Positions 1 to 6,471 of a stretch of DNA of 7,643 nucleotides are shown piece after piece; the first letter of the stretch is position 1, and each line of letters starts with the position of its first letter. Origin of the DNA: Methylococcus sp. UBA6136 (GTDB lineage Bacteria; Pseudomonadota; Gammaproteobacteria; Methylococcales; Methylococcaceae); assembly GCA_002423305.1 (NCBI GenBank), contig DIVI01000116.1:884-8526 (forward strand), written 5' to 3'. The notes below the pieces were generated by a model. That model was not told the DNA's origin. It ran no database searches and worked only from the letters and a program-made list of their open reading frames with translations. The position numbers and the translations under genes are program-made.

Positions 1-359
1 CCTGCCCATGCAAAAGGATACATCTTTACCAACATGGCGATCGCACCGACCGCGCAGATGGCATACACCACAGTACTGATCCTTTTCTTGACCTCCTCCG
101 GGATGAAGTACATGGCCACCATATTGACGAAAAAAGGCTGGAAGGCAATGTGAAGATAACCGAAGTAAGTCAATATCTGGTTGGGCGGTGAATCACACAG
201 GTCGATGTAAATATAAGTCGCGGCTTGCAACAGTTCCATGCAGGCAAAATAGGTCAAGGGAATCCATAACTCCTTGGATTCGCCCTTATATGCAACATAG
301 GCGGCCGTGCCAAACCCAGCCGCTGCCAGCACAGCCGATGCTTCTCCGCTCCAACACAT
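1..359 (-). CDS. DUF5765-like integral membrane protein, 3' end cut by window edge
   Basis: An open frame reads leftward from ATG 359-357 to the edge without a stop, giving 119 codons. The N-terminus reads MCWSGEASAVLAAAGFGTAA, which I recognise as the start of the DUF5765 family of uncharacterised membrane proteins. Likely membrane segments lie near residues 6-24, 31-52, 62-84 and 94-111. Short polar loops between them include KGESKE and DLCDSPPNQ, and aromatic and Met residues are frequent (YFGYLHIAFQPFF). A GAGG ribosome binding site at 370-367 sits 7 bases before the ATG, which supports the start. The gene follows the sigma-54 activator by 110 bases, and that gap contains an FNR/ANR-like box, so it probably has its own promoter. 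No catalytic motif is visible and the function is unknown. The family call is from memory of the N-terminal signature. Confidence 0.8.
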   Translation of the reverse strand, partial: MCWSGEASAVLAAAGFGTAAYVAYKGESKELWIPLTYFACMELLQAATYIYIDLCDSPPNQILTYFGYLHIAFQPFFVNMVAMYFIPEEVKKRISTVVYAICAVGAIAMLVKMYPFAWA

Positions 360-404
360 CGTGATACCTCGGTTTATTTTTAGTGTGCGTCACCCCGCCC
401 TTCC

Positions 405-418
405 TTGACGTGCATCAA
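405..418 (-). promoter_or_regulatory. FNR/ANR-like binding site upstream of the DUF5765-like gene
   Basis: Read on the minus strand the site is TTGAT-GCAC-GTCAA, matching 9 of 10 positions of the FNR/ANR consensus TTGAT-N4-ATCAA. Its centre is at 411.5. If it acts as a class II activator site (centre at -41.5), transcription would start near 370. The -10 region would then fall in the A/T-rich stretch 382-373 (minus strand CTAAAAATAA), which agrees. The predicted start lies at the GAGG ribosome binding site, so the leader would be very short; the true start could be a few bases upstream. This is inference from motif and spacing. A CRP-family regulator other than FNR could also use the site. 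Confidence 0.6.
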
Positions 419-469
419 GTGAAGGAAATTACGGGTTATTGAATCAGAAGCGTGTTATGCCCTCAACGC

Positions 470-1426
470 CTAACTGATGCCATATTTCTGCATCCGGTAG
501 AGCAGTGTATCTCGGGAGATGCCCAGAAGCTTTGCCGAACGACTGCGATTGCCGTTGGTTCTCTGGAGCGCTTGGCGGATCAAGTCGATCTCCACCTGTT
601 CGAGATTGATGCCGCGTTCCGGCAATTCTATTTCGGATGAAGCGGAGGATGCCGGCGGCATCCGGCTCACGATCTCGGGCGGCAAACTGTTTTCATCAAT
701 CGTCCTCCCGGCCAGCAGAATACAGAGTCGCTCACAGACATTACGCAATTCACGAACATTGCCTGGCCAGGGATAGGCCATCAGTTTCGATAACGCCTGC
801 TTGCTGACATTCACCTTGGGCAAGCCATGGTCACGCGTAAACTGGATGATGAAGTGCTGCAAAAGCACTTGCACGTCGCCAATCCGTTCGCGTAATGGTG
901 GGATTTCAAGAGGAACCACGTTCAGTCGATAGTAGAGATCTCGTCGAAATTCTCCCCGGCTGATCCGATCCTGCAAATTGGCATTGGTGGCCGCAATGAT
1001 ACGGACATCCACATGCTGAGTGGATGTCTCTCCCACCGGCTGAATCTCGCCCGTCTCAAGAAACCTTAACAGTTTTGCCTGCAAGGAAATCGGCAAGGAA
1101 TCAACTTCATCGAGAAAAACAGTTCCGCCATTGGCGGCCTGAAGCCGACCGAGCTGGTTTCCGGTCGCCCCGGTAAAGGAGCCCTTTTTATGTCCGAAAA
1201 GTTCGGATTCGGCCAAAGCCTCCGGGAGAGCAGCGCAGTTTATGGTGACAAAGGGTCGATCCACCCGCGGGCTATGCTGTTGCAAGGCTGTAGCGAGCAC
1301 CTCCTTGCCTGTCCCCGTCTCACCAATGATGAGGACGGTCACATCTGTCGCTGCCACCATGCGGGCGCTGCGGAGCAGGGATTCGAAATTGGGCGACTGA
1401 CCAATCAGCTTCTCAAACATAGCCAC
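470..1426 (-). CDS. Sigma-54-dependent transcriptional activator without a sensor domain (PspF-like architecture)
   Basis: This 318-residue bacterial enhancer-binding protein is almost entirely AAA+ domain plus a C-terminal Fis-type helix-turn-helix. Visible motifs are Walker A GETGTGKE (35-42), the sigma-54 contact loop GSFTGA (82-87, usually GAFTGA), Walker B GGTVFLDE (100-107), sensor I ATN (146-148), the arginine-finger region FRRDLYYRLNV (160-170), WPGNVREL (220-227) and the HTH (about 293-317). Only about 10 residues precede the AAA+ domain, so there is no receiver, GAF or PAS domain. E. coli PspF is built this way and is controlled by a partner protein. The start is GTG 1426-1424, with GAGA at 1440-1437 ten bases upstream. 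ATG 1420 is the alternative. The gene starts 12 bases after the TauE/SafE-like gene ends, so the two are probably co-transcribed and translationally coupled. The signal and targets are not visible. Confidence 0.93.
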   Translation of the reverse strand: MAMFEKLIGQSPNFESLLRSARMVAATDVTVLIIGETGTGKEVLATALQQHSPRVDRPFVTINCAALPEALAESELFGHKKGSFTGATGNQLGRLQAANGGTVFLDEVDSLPISLQAKLLRFLETGEIQPVGETSTQHVDVRIIAATNANLQDRISRGEFRRDLYYRLNVVPLEIPPLRERIGDVQVLLQHFIIQFTRDHGLPKVNVSKQALSKLMAYPWPGNVRELRNVCERLCILLAGRTIDENSLPPEIVSRMPPASSASSEIELPERGINLEQVEIDLIRQALQRTNGNRSRSAKLLGISRDTLLYRMQKYGIS

Positions 1427-1438
1427 TTCAAAGAGATC

Positions 1439-2254
1439 TCAATGTGCCATCGTGTGCTGAACCATGGGGTTGAGTCCCGGGAACGCCGCCATCAACGCAA
1501 GTAGAATCAGGGTCACCCCCGCCAGCTGACGGAATCGCTTCATGCTGGACAACCGCACCATCCACGAGGTCATGATGCCAACACCCATCACCGCCGGCAT
1601 GGTGCCCAAACCAAACGCCAACATGGTAAATGTGCTGCGAACCACGTCTCCCGTGGTCGCCGACAGTGCCAAAGCGGTATACACCAGCCCACAAGGCAGC
1701 CAGCCCCAGACCATGCCAAAGACGAAGGCCCTCGGTAAGGTTTCCACAGGCACAAGACCACGACCGTAGGGTTCAATACGGCGCCACATTAGGGTTCCAA
1801 ATTTCTCAATATATGCAAATCGCGGAAACCAGCCCGCGATATGCAAACCGGCACCGAGCATGACCAACGCCGAGAGGACTTGCAGCACCCGGTGCCCATG
1901 CCCCTCTCCCAGGGGCATGCTCAGCACATGTTCGGCCAGCCCGGCAAAGAAACCCGCGATGGAGTAGCTCAAGACCCGTCCGGCGTTGTAACTGGCGACA
2001 AACGGCAGCAACAGGCGCTTGTTTTCACGGATTTCACGCTTGAGACTCAGGGTCAGCGAACCAATGATCGAGCCACACATCCCCAGACAATGCAGTGCGC
2101 TGAACATTCCTATCAACAGCGCTACGAAATAGGAAGTACTGAAAGCCGAGTCCAGATGATTCATGGGAAAGATCCAAGTGCTTGATAGGCCAGCATTTAC
2201 GGCCACACCGAAGGAGACAAAAAGAAGCATTCTACCGCGGTTGCTCAAGGACAC
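1439..2254 (-). CDS. TauE/SafE-like (COG2836-type) membrane protein with HCxGMCG motif
   Basis: This 271-residue polytopic membrane protein has two diagnostic motifs: HCLGMCG (55-61), just after the first family helix, and WGWLPCGLVY (183-192), followed by a GTMPA turn (217-221). These mark the group annotated as sulfite exporter TauE/SafE or heavy-metal transport/DsbD-like membrane protein. Members of it often sit beside cbb3 oxidase assembly genes and hemN/anr. The substrate is uncertain; sulfite export, metal handling and thiol chemistry have all been suggested by annotation. About 6-7 membrane helices are likely, with a histidine/glycine-rich loop GEGHGHR near 116-122. The start is GTG 2254-2252, supported by GAGGA at 2267-2263, 8 bases upstream. 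An internal ATG at 2164 would give a shorter form closer to the usual length but has a poorer ribosome binding site. It is the first gene of the leftward unit that continues into the sigma-54 activator. Confidence 0.85.
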   Translation of the reverse strand: MSLSNRGRMLLFVSFGVAVNAGLSSTWIFPMNHLDSAFSTSYFVALLIGMFSALHCLGMCGSIIGSLTLSLKREIRENKRLLLPFVASYNAGRVLSYSIAGFFAGLAEHVLSMPLGEGHGHRVLQVLSALVMLGAGLHIAGWFPRFAYIEKFGTLMWRRIEPYGRGLVPVETLPRAFVFGMVWGWLPCGLVYTALALSATTGDVVRSTFTMLAFGLGTMPAVMGVGIMTSWMVRLSSMKRFRQLAGVTLILLALMAAFPGLNPMVQHTMAH

Positions 2255-2288
2255 GCTAACGATCCTCGCTTAGCCTGTTCGGGGCCCC

Positions 2289-2317
2289 TTGTCACTTCCC
2301 AAGTGACGTTTTATTGT
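2289..2317 (+). promoter_or_regulatory. Candidate sigma-70 promoter of the NUDIX gene
   Basis: The -35 is TTGTCA (2289-2294, 5 of 6 to TTGACA), the spacer is exactly 17 bases, and the -10 is TATTGT (2312-2317, 4 of 6). The predicted start is near 2324, about 20 bases before the NUDIX ATG. A 17-base palindrome overlaps the -35 and fills most of the spacer. The call rests on motif and spacing only. Confidence 0.5.
2291..2307. promoter_or_regulatory. Perfect palindrome, probable operator between divergent genes
   Basis: The sequence is GTCACTT-CCC-AAGTGAC: two perfect 7-base arms around a 3-base centre. It lies in the 91-base gap between the TauE/SafE-like gene (minus) and the NUDIX gene (plus), over the -35/spacer of the candidate NUDIX promoter. 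That is where a dimeric repressor would block RNA polymerase. GTTTT follows, so it could also be read as a weak terminator hairpin. However, both flanking genes point away from it, so termination makes little sense. The binding protein is unknown. Confidence 0.5.
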
Positions 2318-2345
2318 TGCGGAGCCGTTTAACCCCCACTTGAGT

Positions 2346-2786
2346 ATGGACATGGCCCGACCCGTCACCCCTCAAATTGCAGCTGACACCATCATCGAGC
2401 TGATCGATTTACCGAATCGTCCAATTGTCCTGATCGAGCGACTCTATCCACCGCATGGCTGGGCAATTCCTGGCGGATTCGTGGATGTGGGCGAAACCTT
2501 GGAGAACGCAGCGCGTCGCGAGGCAAAAGAAGAAGTTGGGCTGGATGTCAGCCTGAAAATCTTGCTGGGGATTTATTCAGACCCGGCGCGTGATGTGAGG
2601 GGTCATACCGTAACGGCGGTGTATGTGGCAGAGGCCCGCGGGATGCCTGTGGCTGCCGACGATGCTAAGGATGCCAGGGTGGTTGATATAGACGCCATCC
2701 CCTCGCCATTGGTTTTCGACCATGCCGAGGTACTGGCAGACTATCGCCGTTATCGGGAGACCGGACAACCGACCCCATTGCGCTGA
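2346..2786 (+). CDS. NUDIX hydrolase (ADP-ribose pyrophosphatase-like)
   Basis: This small cytosolic NUDIX hydrolase is predicted to cleave a nucleoside diphosphate linked to another group, X, using Mg2+. The NUDIX box (G-x5-E-x7-RE-x2-EE-x-G) is intact. Counting from ATG 2346, its G is residue 44, RE is 58-59, EE is 62-63 and the last G is 65. The following segment YSDPARDVRGHTV (about 77-89) is typical of ADP-ribose pyrophosphatase-like NUDIX proteins. The exact substrate cannot be read from sequence; NAD(P)H or an oxidised nucleotide is possible. The frame is open from TTG 2340. ATG 2346 and ATG 2352 are better start candidates, and 2352 has GAG 7 bases upstream, so the start is uncertain by 2-4 residues. 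The gene diverges from the TauE/SafE-like gene and converges on kup. Confidence 0.9.
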   Translation: MDMARPVTPQIAADTIIELIDLPNRPIVLIERLYPPHGWAIPGGFVDVGETLENAARREAKEEVGLDVSLKILLGIYSDPARDVRGHTVTAVYVAEARGMPVAADDAKDARVVDIDAIPSPLVFDHAEVLADYRRYRETGQPTPLR

Positions 2787-2809
2787 AGGGGGTCGGCGAC
2801 GAATCGTCG
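2769..2809. terminator. Hairpin-forming sequence at the NUDIX/kup convergent junction
   Basis: The arms CCGACCCC (2769-2776) and GGGGTCGG (2789-2796) are perfect 8-base inverted repeats around a 12-base loop that contains the NUDIX stop codon. A second palindrome, CGACGA-A-TCGTCG (2797-2809), follows directly. Neither is followed by a T-run on either strand, so this is not a classical intrinsic terminator. It may help end transcription or protect the 3' ends between the two converging genes. Confidence 0.3.
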
Positions 2810-2820
2810 GTGGCGCCCAC

Positions 2821-4710
2821 TCATAGCTCGACCATCAAGCCCAGTTCCACCACACGATCCGGTGGAATGCGCCAGAACACCATGGCGTTCTCCGCATTCA
2901 TGGCCATACGGATAAACAGGCGCTCGCGCCACTGAGCCATCCCCTCCCTCGCGGTGGAAACCATGTGTTCGCGTGAGAGGAAGAAGGACGTGTCCTCCAT
3001 GTCAATCGAAAGTCCCTGGTGTTTGCAATAGGTCAACGCATCAGGAATATTGGGTTCCTGGTTGTAGCCGTAATAAATTCGGATACGAAAAATGTTTCCA
3101 CCAAAATGACGGATCTTGATTCTATCCGCCAAAGGAACCCATGGTTCGTCACGGGTCACAACAGTCAGCACAATCACTTGTTCATGCAGGACCTTGTTGA
3201 TCAGGGCATTTTGCAGGAGCGACAAGGGAGCGCCAAACCGACCCGCCGTCAGATAGACGGCGGTTCCAGGCACTCTGGGCAGTGGATCGTGCCCTTGGCG
3301 TGAGGCGATTTCCTCCAGCGGTACCGCCTTTTCATTCAGACGCTTCACGAGCAGTTCCCGACCACGGATCCAGGTGGCCAACAGCAGAAAAACGGCTCCA
3401 CCGATGAGCAGCGATACCCAACCCCCTTGAAATATCTTGGTCGTGTTGGCCGCAAGGAAACCCAGATCAATCAACAGAAAGACCACAAACAGTGTACCGG
3501 TCAGCAAGAGATTAAAACGCCAGATGCGACCCAGAAGGCCAAAGGCCAGCAAAGTCGTGACCACCATGGTCCCGGTCACCGCGATTCCGTAGGCACCCGC
3601 CAGACGTGAAGACGAACCAAACCCCAGCACCAGAAGAATCACACCAACCGCGAGGACTCGATTCACGGCAGGAACATAAATCTGCCCCATCCGACCCACC
3701 GAGGTATGCCGCACGCTGAGCCGAGGGAGGAACCGGAGCCTGATGGCCTGAGCAGCGAGTGAAAAGGCCCCGGAGATCATGGCCTGCGAGGCGATGATCG
3801 TCGACAGCGTGGCCAGACCCAGCAGAGGCACAACGCTCCAGGACGGACCGAGCAGATAGAACGGATTGCTGGTCGCGGCTGGACTTCTCAGAAGCAAGGC
3901 CCCCTGCCCCAGGTAATTCAGGGTCAGCGCCGGGAAGACCAGAAAGAACCAGGCGACGCGAATCGGCTGGATTCCAAAATGACCCATGCCGGCGTACAAC
4001 GCCTCGGCTCCGGTCACCACCAGAACGACCGCTCCGAGCACCACCAGCGACTGAGCTTTCGCCTCCATGAGAAAATCCAGTGCATAAATCGGATGAAGCG
4101 ACTGCAGGATCACCGGAGTCTGACTGATACTGAAAGCCCCCAGAAGCCCAATCACCAGGAGCCAGAGCACCATGACGGGGCTGAAGAGGACGCTGATGAA
4201 GGCCGTACCCCGGTGTTGCAGGAAAAAAAGCACGACGAGAATCGTCACGGTTGCCGGGACGATCAGGGGTTTTAGTGCCGGGGTCAGTACCTTGAGGCCT
4301 TCCATGGCACTCATCACGGAGATGGCCGGCGCGATTACAGCATCCCCGAAAAAGAGTGAGGTTCCGATCAGGCCGATGGACAGGATCAGCCGGTTCAGTC
4401 TCGGCCGATCCCCTACCGTCCTCAGCACGAGGGAAAGCAGTGCCATGATGCCCCCCTCGCCTTTATTATCGGCCCGCATGATCAACAGGGCATATTTGAG
4501 ACCGACGACGATCAGCAGCAACCAGAAAACCAGGGAGAGAATACCCATGACATGTTCGGCCGTAGGCGATAGCGCATTGCTCCCGCTGAAGGCCACACGC
4601 AAGGCATAGAGTGGGCTCGTAGCGATATCGCCAAACACGACACCGACACAGCCCAGCATCAGATTCCACCGCAGGGATTCATTTCCCCGCCCTGTCCGCG
4701 TTGCAGCCAT
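2821..4710 (-). CDS. kup: Kup-family potassium uptake protein
   Basis: This 629-residue inner-membrane protein has the KUP/HAK/KT layout: about 12 membrane helices over residues 15-445, then a cytosolic C-terminal domain. It is predicted to import K+ with H+. Landmarks are GDIATSPLYA (27-36; usual form GDIGTSPLY, with its key Asp kept), MRADNKGEGG (about 78-87), FGDAVIAPAISVMSAMEGL (about 121-139), TGAEALYAGMGHFG (about 232-245), NYLGQGALLL, SQAMISGAFSL and AYGIAVTGTM. The tail includes GTAVYLT, NKVLHE and the ending PPDRVVELGLMVEL, matching E. coli Kup. Compared with E. coli from memory, YADMGHFG is YAGMGHFG, and the glutamate before VITPAIS is aspartate; both are covered in the findings. 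The length is normal. It starts at ATG 4710-4708 with a modest GGA at 4722-4720. The gene stands alone between divergent moaB and convergent NUDIX. Confidence 0.95.
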   Translation of the reverse strand: MAATRTGRGNESLRWNLMLGCVGVVFGDIATSPLYALRVAFSGSNALSPTAEHVMGILSLVFWLLLIVVGLKYALLIMRADNKGEGGIMALLSLVLRTVGDRPRLNRLILSIGLIGTSLFFGDAVIAPAISVMSAMEGLKVLTPALKPLIVPATVTILVVLFFLQHRGTAFISVLFSPVMVLWLLVIGLLGAFSISQTPVILQSLHPIYALDFLMEAKAQSLVVLGAVVLVVTGAEALYAGMGHFGIQPIRVAWFFLVFPALTLNYLGQGALLLRSPAATSNPFYLLGPSWSVVPLLGLATLSTIIASQAMISGAFSLAAQAIRLRFLPRLSVRHTSVGRMGQIYVPAVNRVLAVGVILLVLGFGSSSRLAGAYGIAVTGTMVVTTLLAFGLLGRIWRFNLLLTGTLFVVFLLIDLGFLAANTTKIFQGGWVSLLIGGAVFLLLATWIRGRELLVKRLNEKAVPLEEIASRQGHDPLPRVPGTAVYLTAGRFGAPLSLLQNALINKVLHEQVIVLTVVTRDEPWVPLADRIKIRHFGGNIFRIRIYYGYNQEPNIPDALTYCKHQGLSIDMEDTSFFLSREHMVSTAREGMAQWRERLFIRMAMNAENAMVFWRIPPDRVVELGLMVEL

Positions 4711-4835
4711 GCTTCAAGGTCCATTGCCGAATTTGAAATGCGACCGGAACGAATAGGGAAAACCATGAATACTGAATTGGTGGTCTGCACCCTGGGTACA
4801 GAGCCCTCTCTTATCGCCCGGCCCGAGCGCGGCGC

Positions 4836-4841
4836 ATTATA
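4836..4841 (-). promoter_or_regulatory. Candidate -10 element for kup
   Basis: The minus strand reads a perfect TATAAT (4841 to 4836). No good TTGACA-like -35 lies 16-18 bases upstream. A start near 4829 would give a 5' leader of about 119 bases before kup. On the plus strand the overlapping CATTAT (4835-4840) could be a weaker -10 for moaB, so the two genes may share this AT-rich spot. The element is the only AT-rich hexamer of this quality in the GC-rich gap. Confidence 0.4.
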
Positions 4842-4895
4842 GCCCAGCGGCTTGCCCCACAGAGTTGGGGGGTCTCACATGGTAAGCTCTGGGCT
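4841..4895 (+). repeat. Nested inverted repeats in the kup-moaB intergenic region
   Basis: AGCCCAG (4841-4847) pairs with CTGGGCT (4889-4895), which is followed by TTTAG. Inside this pair, CCCCA (4855-4859) pairs with TGGGG (4866-4870) over a 6-base loop. As plus-strand RNA this could fold into a two-part structure 22 bases before the moaB start, resembling an attenuator. As DNA it lies just upstream of the kup -10. I could not match it to a known riboswitch. If moaB transcription starts from CATTAT at 4835-4840, the first arm would be largely lost from the RNA. Confidence 0.3.
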
Positions 4896-4917
4896 TTTAG
4901 TATCCATAAGAATTCCG

Positions 4918-5439
4918 ATGTCACAGGCACGCTCGCTAATTCCGCTCCACCTCGCCGTTCTAACCGTCTCGGATACCCGTGACGAAGCCGATGACTCCTC
5001 GGGCAAGCTGCTGGTGGAACGTCTGAGCGAGGCAGGTCACTGTCTCGCCAACAAAAGGATCGTCGCCGACAACATTTATCAGATTCGCGCGGTGGTTTCG
5101 GACTGGATTGCCGATCCGGCCATTCAGGGCATCCTCACGACGGGCGGGACCGGCGTTACCGGAAGAGATGGCACGCCGGAGGCCGTCAGCGCGCTTTTTG
5201 ACAAGACTCTGGATGGTTTCGGAGAACTCTTTCGACACCTTTCCTACCAGGAAATTGGCACCTCCACCTTGCAGTCCAGGGCTGTGGCGGGTGTAGCCAA
5301 CGGCACTTATATTTTCTGCCTGCCAGGATCATCAGGTGCTTGCCGTCTTGCCTGGGACACCATCATCAGCGCGCAGCTGGATTATCGAACGCGGCCCTGC
5401 AACCTGGTGGAATTGATGCCCCGACTGCTCGAAAAGTAG
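4918..5439 (+). CDS. moaB: Molybdenum cofactor protein MoaB (MoaB/MogA family)
   Basis: This 173-residue MoaB/MogA-fold protein aligns closely with E. coli MoaB from the first residues: MSQ at the start, LAVLTVSDTR (12-21), DDSSGKLL, TTGGTGVTGRDGTPEA (74-89), FGELFRHLSYQEIGTSTLQS (101-120), RAVAGVAN (121-128), LPGSSGACRLAW (135-146) and RTRPCN (157-162). Family members bind molybdopterin and, in MogA and some MoaB proteins, adenylylate it with ATP before molybdate insertion. The RDxTPEA stretch resembles the active MogA form more than E. coli MoaB. The start is ATG 4918, not TTG 4852, because the E. coli match begins exactly there; the ribosome binding site (AAG at 4908-4910) is weak. It converges with moaA, leaving only 9 bases between the stop codons. 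No other Moco genes are in view. Confidence 0.93.
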   Translation: MSQARSLIPLHLAVLTVSDTRDEADDSSGKLLVERLSEAGHCLANKRIVADNIYQIRAVVSDWIADPAIQGILTTGGTGVTGRDGTPEAVSALFDKTLDGFGELFRHLSYQEIGTSTLQSRAVAGVANGTYIFCLPGSSGACRLAWDTIISAQLDYRTRPCNLVELMPRLLEK

Positions 5440-5448
5440 AGTGTCGCC

Positions 5449-6471
5449 CTACCCTCCGGTGGCATTCATGTGCCGAAGAATGATGGGCTCCCCACGCAAA
5501 TCGAAGTGATGCCTTTCCGGCTTGATGGCCATGGCCGCCACGATGGCCGATTTGAGTTCCTCAATATTGCTCGACTCGTTCCGTAACACGGCCTTAAGAT
5601 CCACCGAGTGCTCATTGCCAAGGCAAAGCAGCAATCTTCCCTCGGCCGTCACCCGCACCCGGTTGCAGGTCGCACAGAAATTATGGCTGTGAGGTGAAAT
5701 GAACCCCACGCGGGTCCCGGTATTGGCTACACGGTAGTAGCGCGATGGCCCGCCGGTCGAGTCGCTACTGGGCACGAGGTCAAACATGGCCTCCAGTCGT
5801 TGTCGGATTTCATCACTGGAGCAATACTCCTCGGCCCGATCATGGGCATCCACCCGGCCCAGCGGCATTTCCTCGATAAAACTGATATCGATGCCCTTGC
5901 CGATGGCGTAGCTGACCAGATCACACACCTCATCATGATTCCGGTTCCGCAACACGACAGCGTTGAGCTTGATCCTTTCGAATCCCTGCTCGAGAGCGGC
6001 GTCGATACCGGCGAGAACAACGGCCAGGTCACCCACCCGTGTCAATTGGCGAAACCGTTGCGGCTTGAGGCTGTCGAGGCTCACGTTGATGCGCTTCACG
6101 CCGGCTGCCTTGATATTGGCCGCCTCTTGGAGCAGATGTGATCCATTGGTGGTCAACACCAACTCATTCAAGCCCGGCAACTGACTGATCTGGGCCATAA
6201 GCCCCACGGCCCCTTTTCTAACCAAGGGTTCTCCGCCCGTAATACGAACCTTCTCAACACCCAGTTCCACGAATGCCCGGGCGACCTGATAAATCTCTTC
6301 CAGCGTCAAGATCTGCGGGCGAGGGAGAAACTCCATCTCCTCGCTCATACAGTAAAGGCAACGAAAATCGCAGCGATCAGTGATGGATATCCGGACATAG
6401 GTGATCCGCCGACCAAATCGATCCTCGAGTGGTTGCGTCAGATCAGCAGCCTTTTTGATACTTGAGTCCAT
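5449..6471 (-). CDS. moaA: GTP 3',8-cyclase MoaA (radical SAM)
   Basis: MoaA uses S-adenosylmethionine and two 4Fe-4S clusters to convert GTP to 3',8-cyclo-7,8-dihydro-GTP, the first committed step of molybdenum cofactor synthesis (with MoaC). The 340-residue protein has the N-terminal radical SAM cluster motif CDFRCLYC (C34, C38, C41), GGEP (79-82), TTNG (107-110) and NVSLDSL (129-135). The C-terminal GTP-binding cluster motif is CATC plus C283 (C266, C269, C283). It ends in the functionally important C-terminal Gly-Gly. All catalytic elements are intact and the length is normal. I chose ATG 6471 over TTG 6507: GGAG lies 10 bases upstream of 6471, and the extra 12 residues (MAIRHGHGRIWL) are not family-like. 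It is divergent from sucA and convergent with moaB. Confidence 0.96.
   Translation of the reverse strand: MDSSIKKAADLTQPLEDRFGRRITYVRISITDRCDFRCLYCMSEEMEFLPRPQILTLEEIYQVARAFVELGVEKVRITGGEPLVRKGAVGLMAQISQLPGLNELVLTTNGSHLLQEAANIKAAGVKRINVSLDSLKPQRFRQLTRVGDLAVVLAGIDAALEQGFERIKLNAVVLRNRNHDEVCDLVSYAIGKGIDISFIEEMPLGRVDAHDRAEEYCSSDEIRQRLEAMFDLVPSSDSTGGPSRYYRVANTGTRVGFISPHSHNFCATCNRVRVTAEGRLLLCLGNEHSVDLKAVLRNESSNIEELKSAIVAAMAIKPERHHFDLRGEPIILRHMNATGG

Noticed and set aside
452..1504. Plus-strand open frames opposite the sigma-54 activator
   Set aside because: They lie antisense to a gene with complete AAA+ and HTH motifs and show no recognisable domain of their own.
2324..2338. GG-N10-GC spacing on the minus strand upstream of the TauE/SafE-like gene, as a sigma-54 promoter
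   Set aside because: Only the GG and GC dinucleotides fit; the -24 TGGCAC and -12 TTGCA words are poor, and G-runs make such matches common by chance.
2821..4669. Several 60-145 codon frames overlapping kup on both strands
   Set aside because: They are shadows of the kup reading frame, with low-complexity, basic translations and no motifs.
4852..4917. TTG start adding 22 residues to MoaB
   Set aside because: The extension is not family-like, and the E. coli MoaB match starts exactly at ATG 4918.
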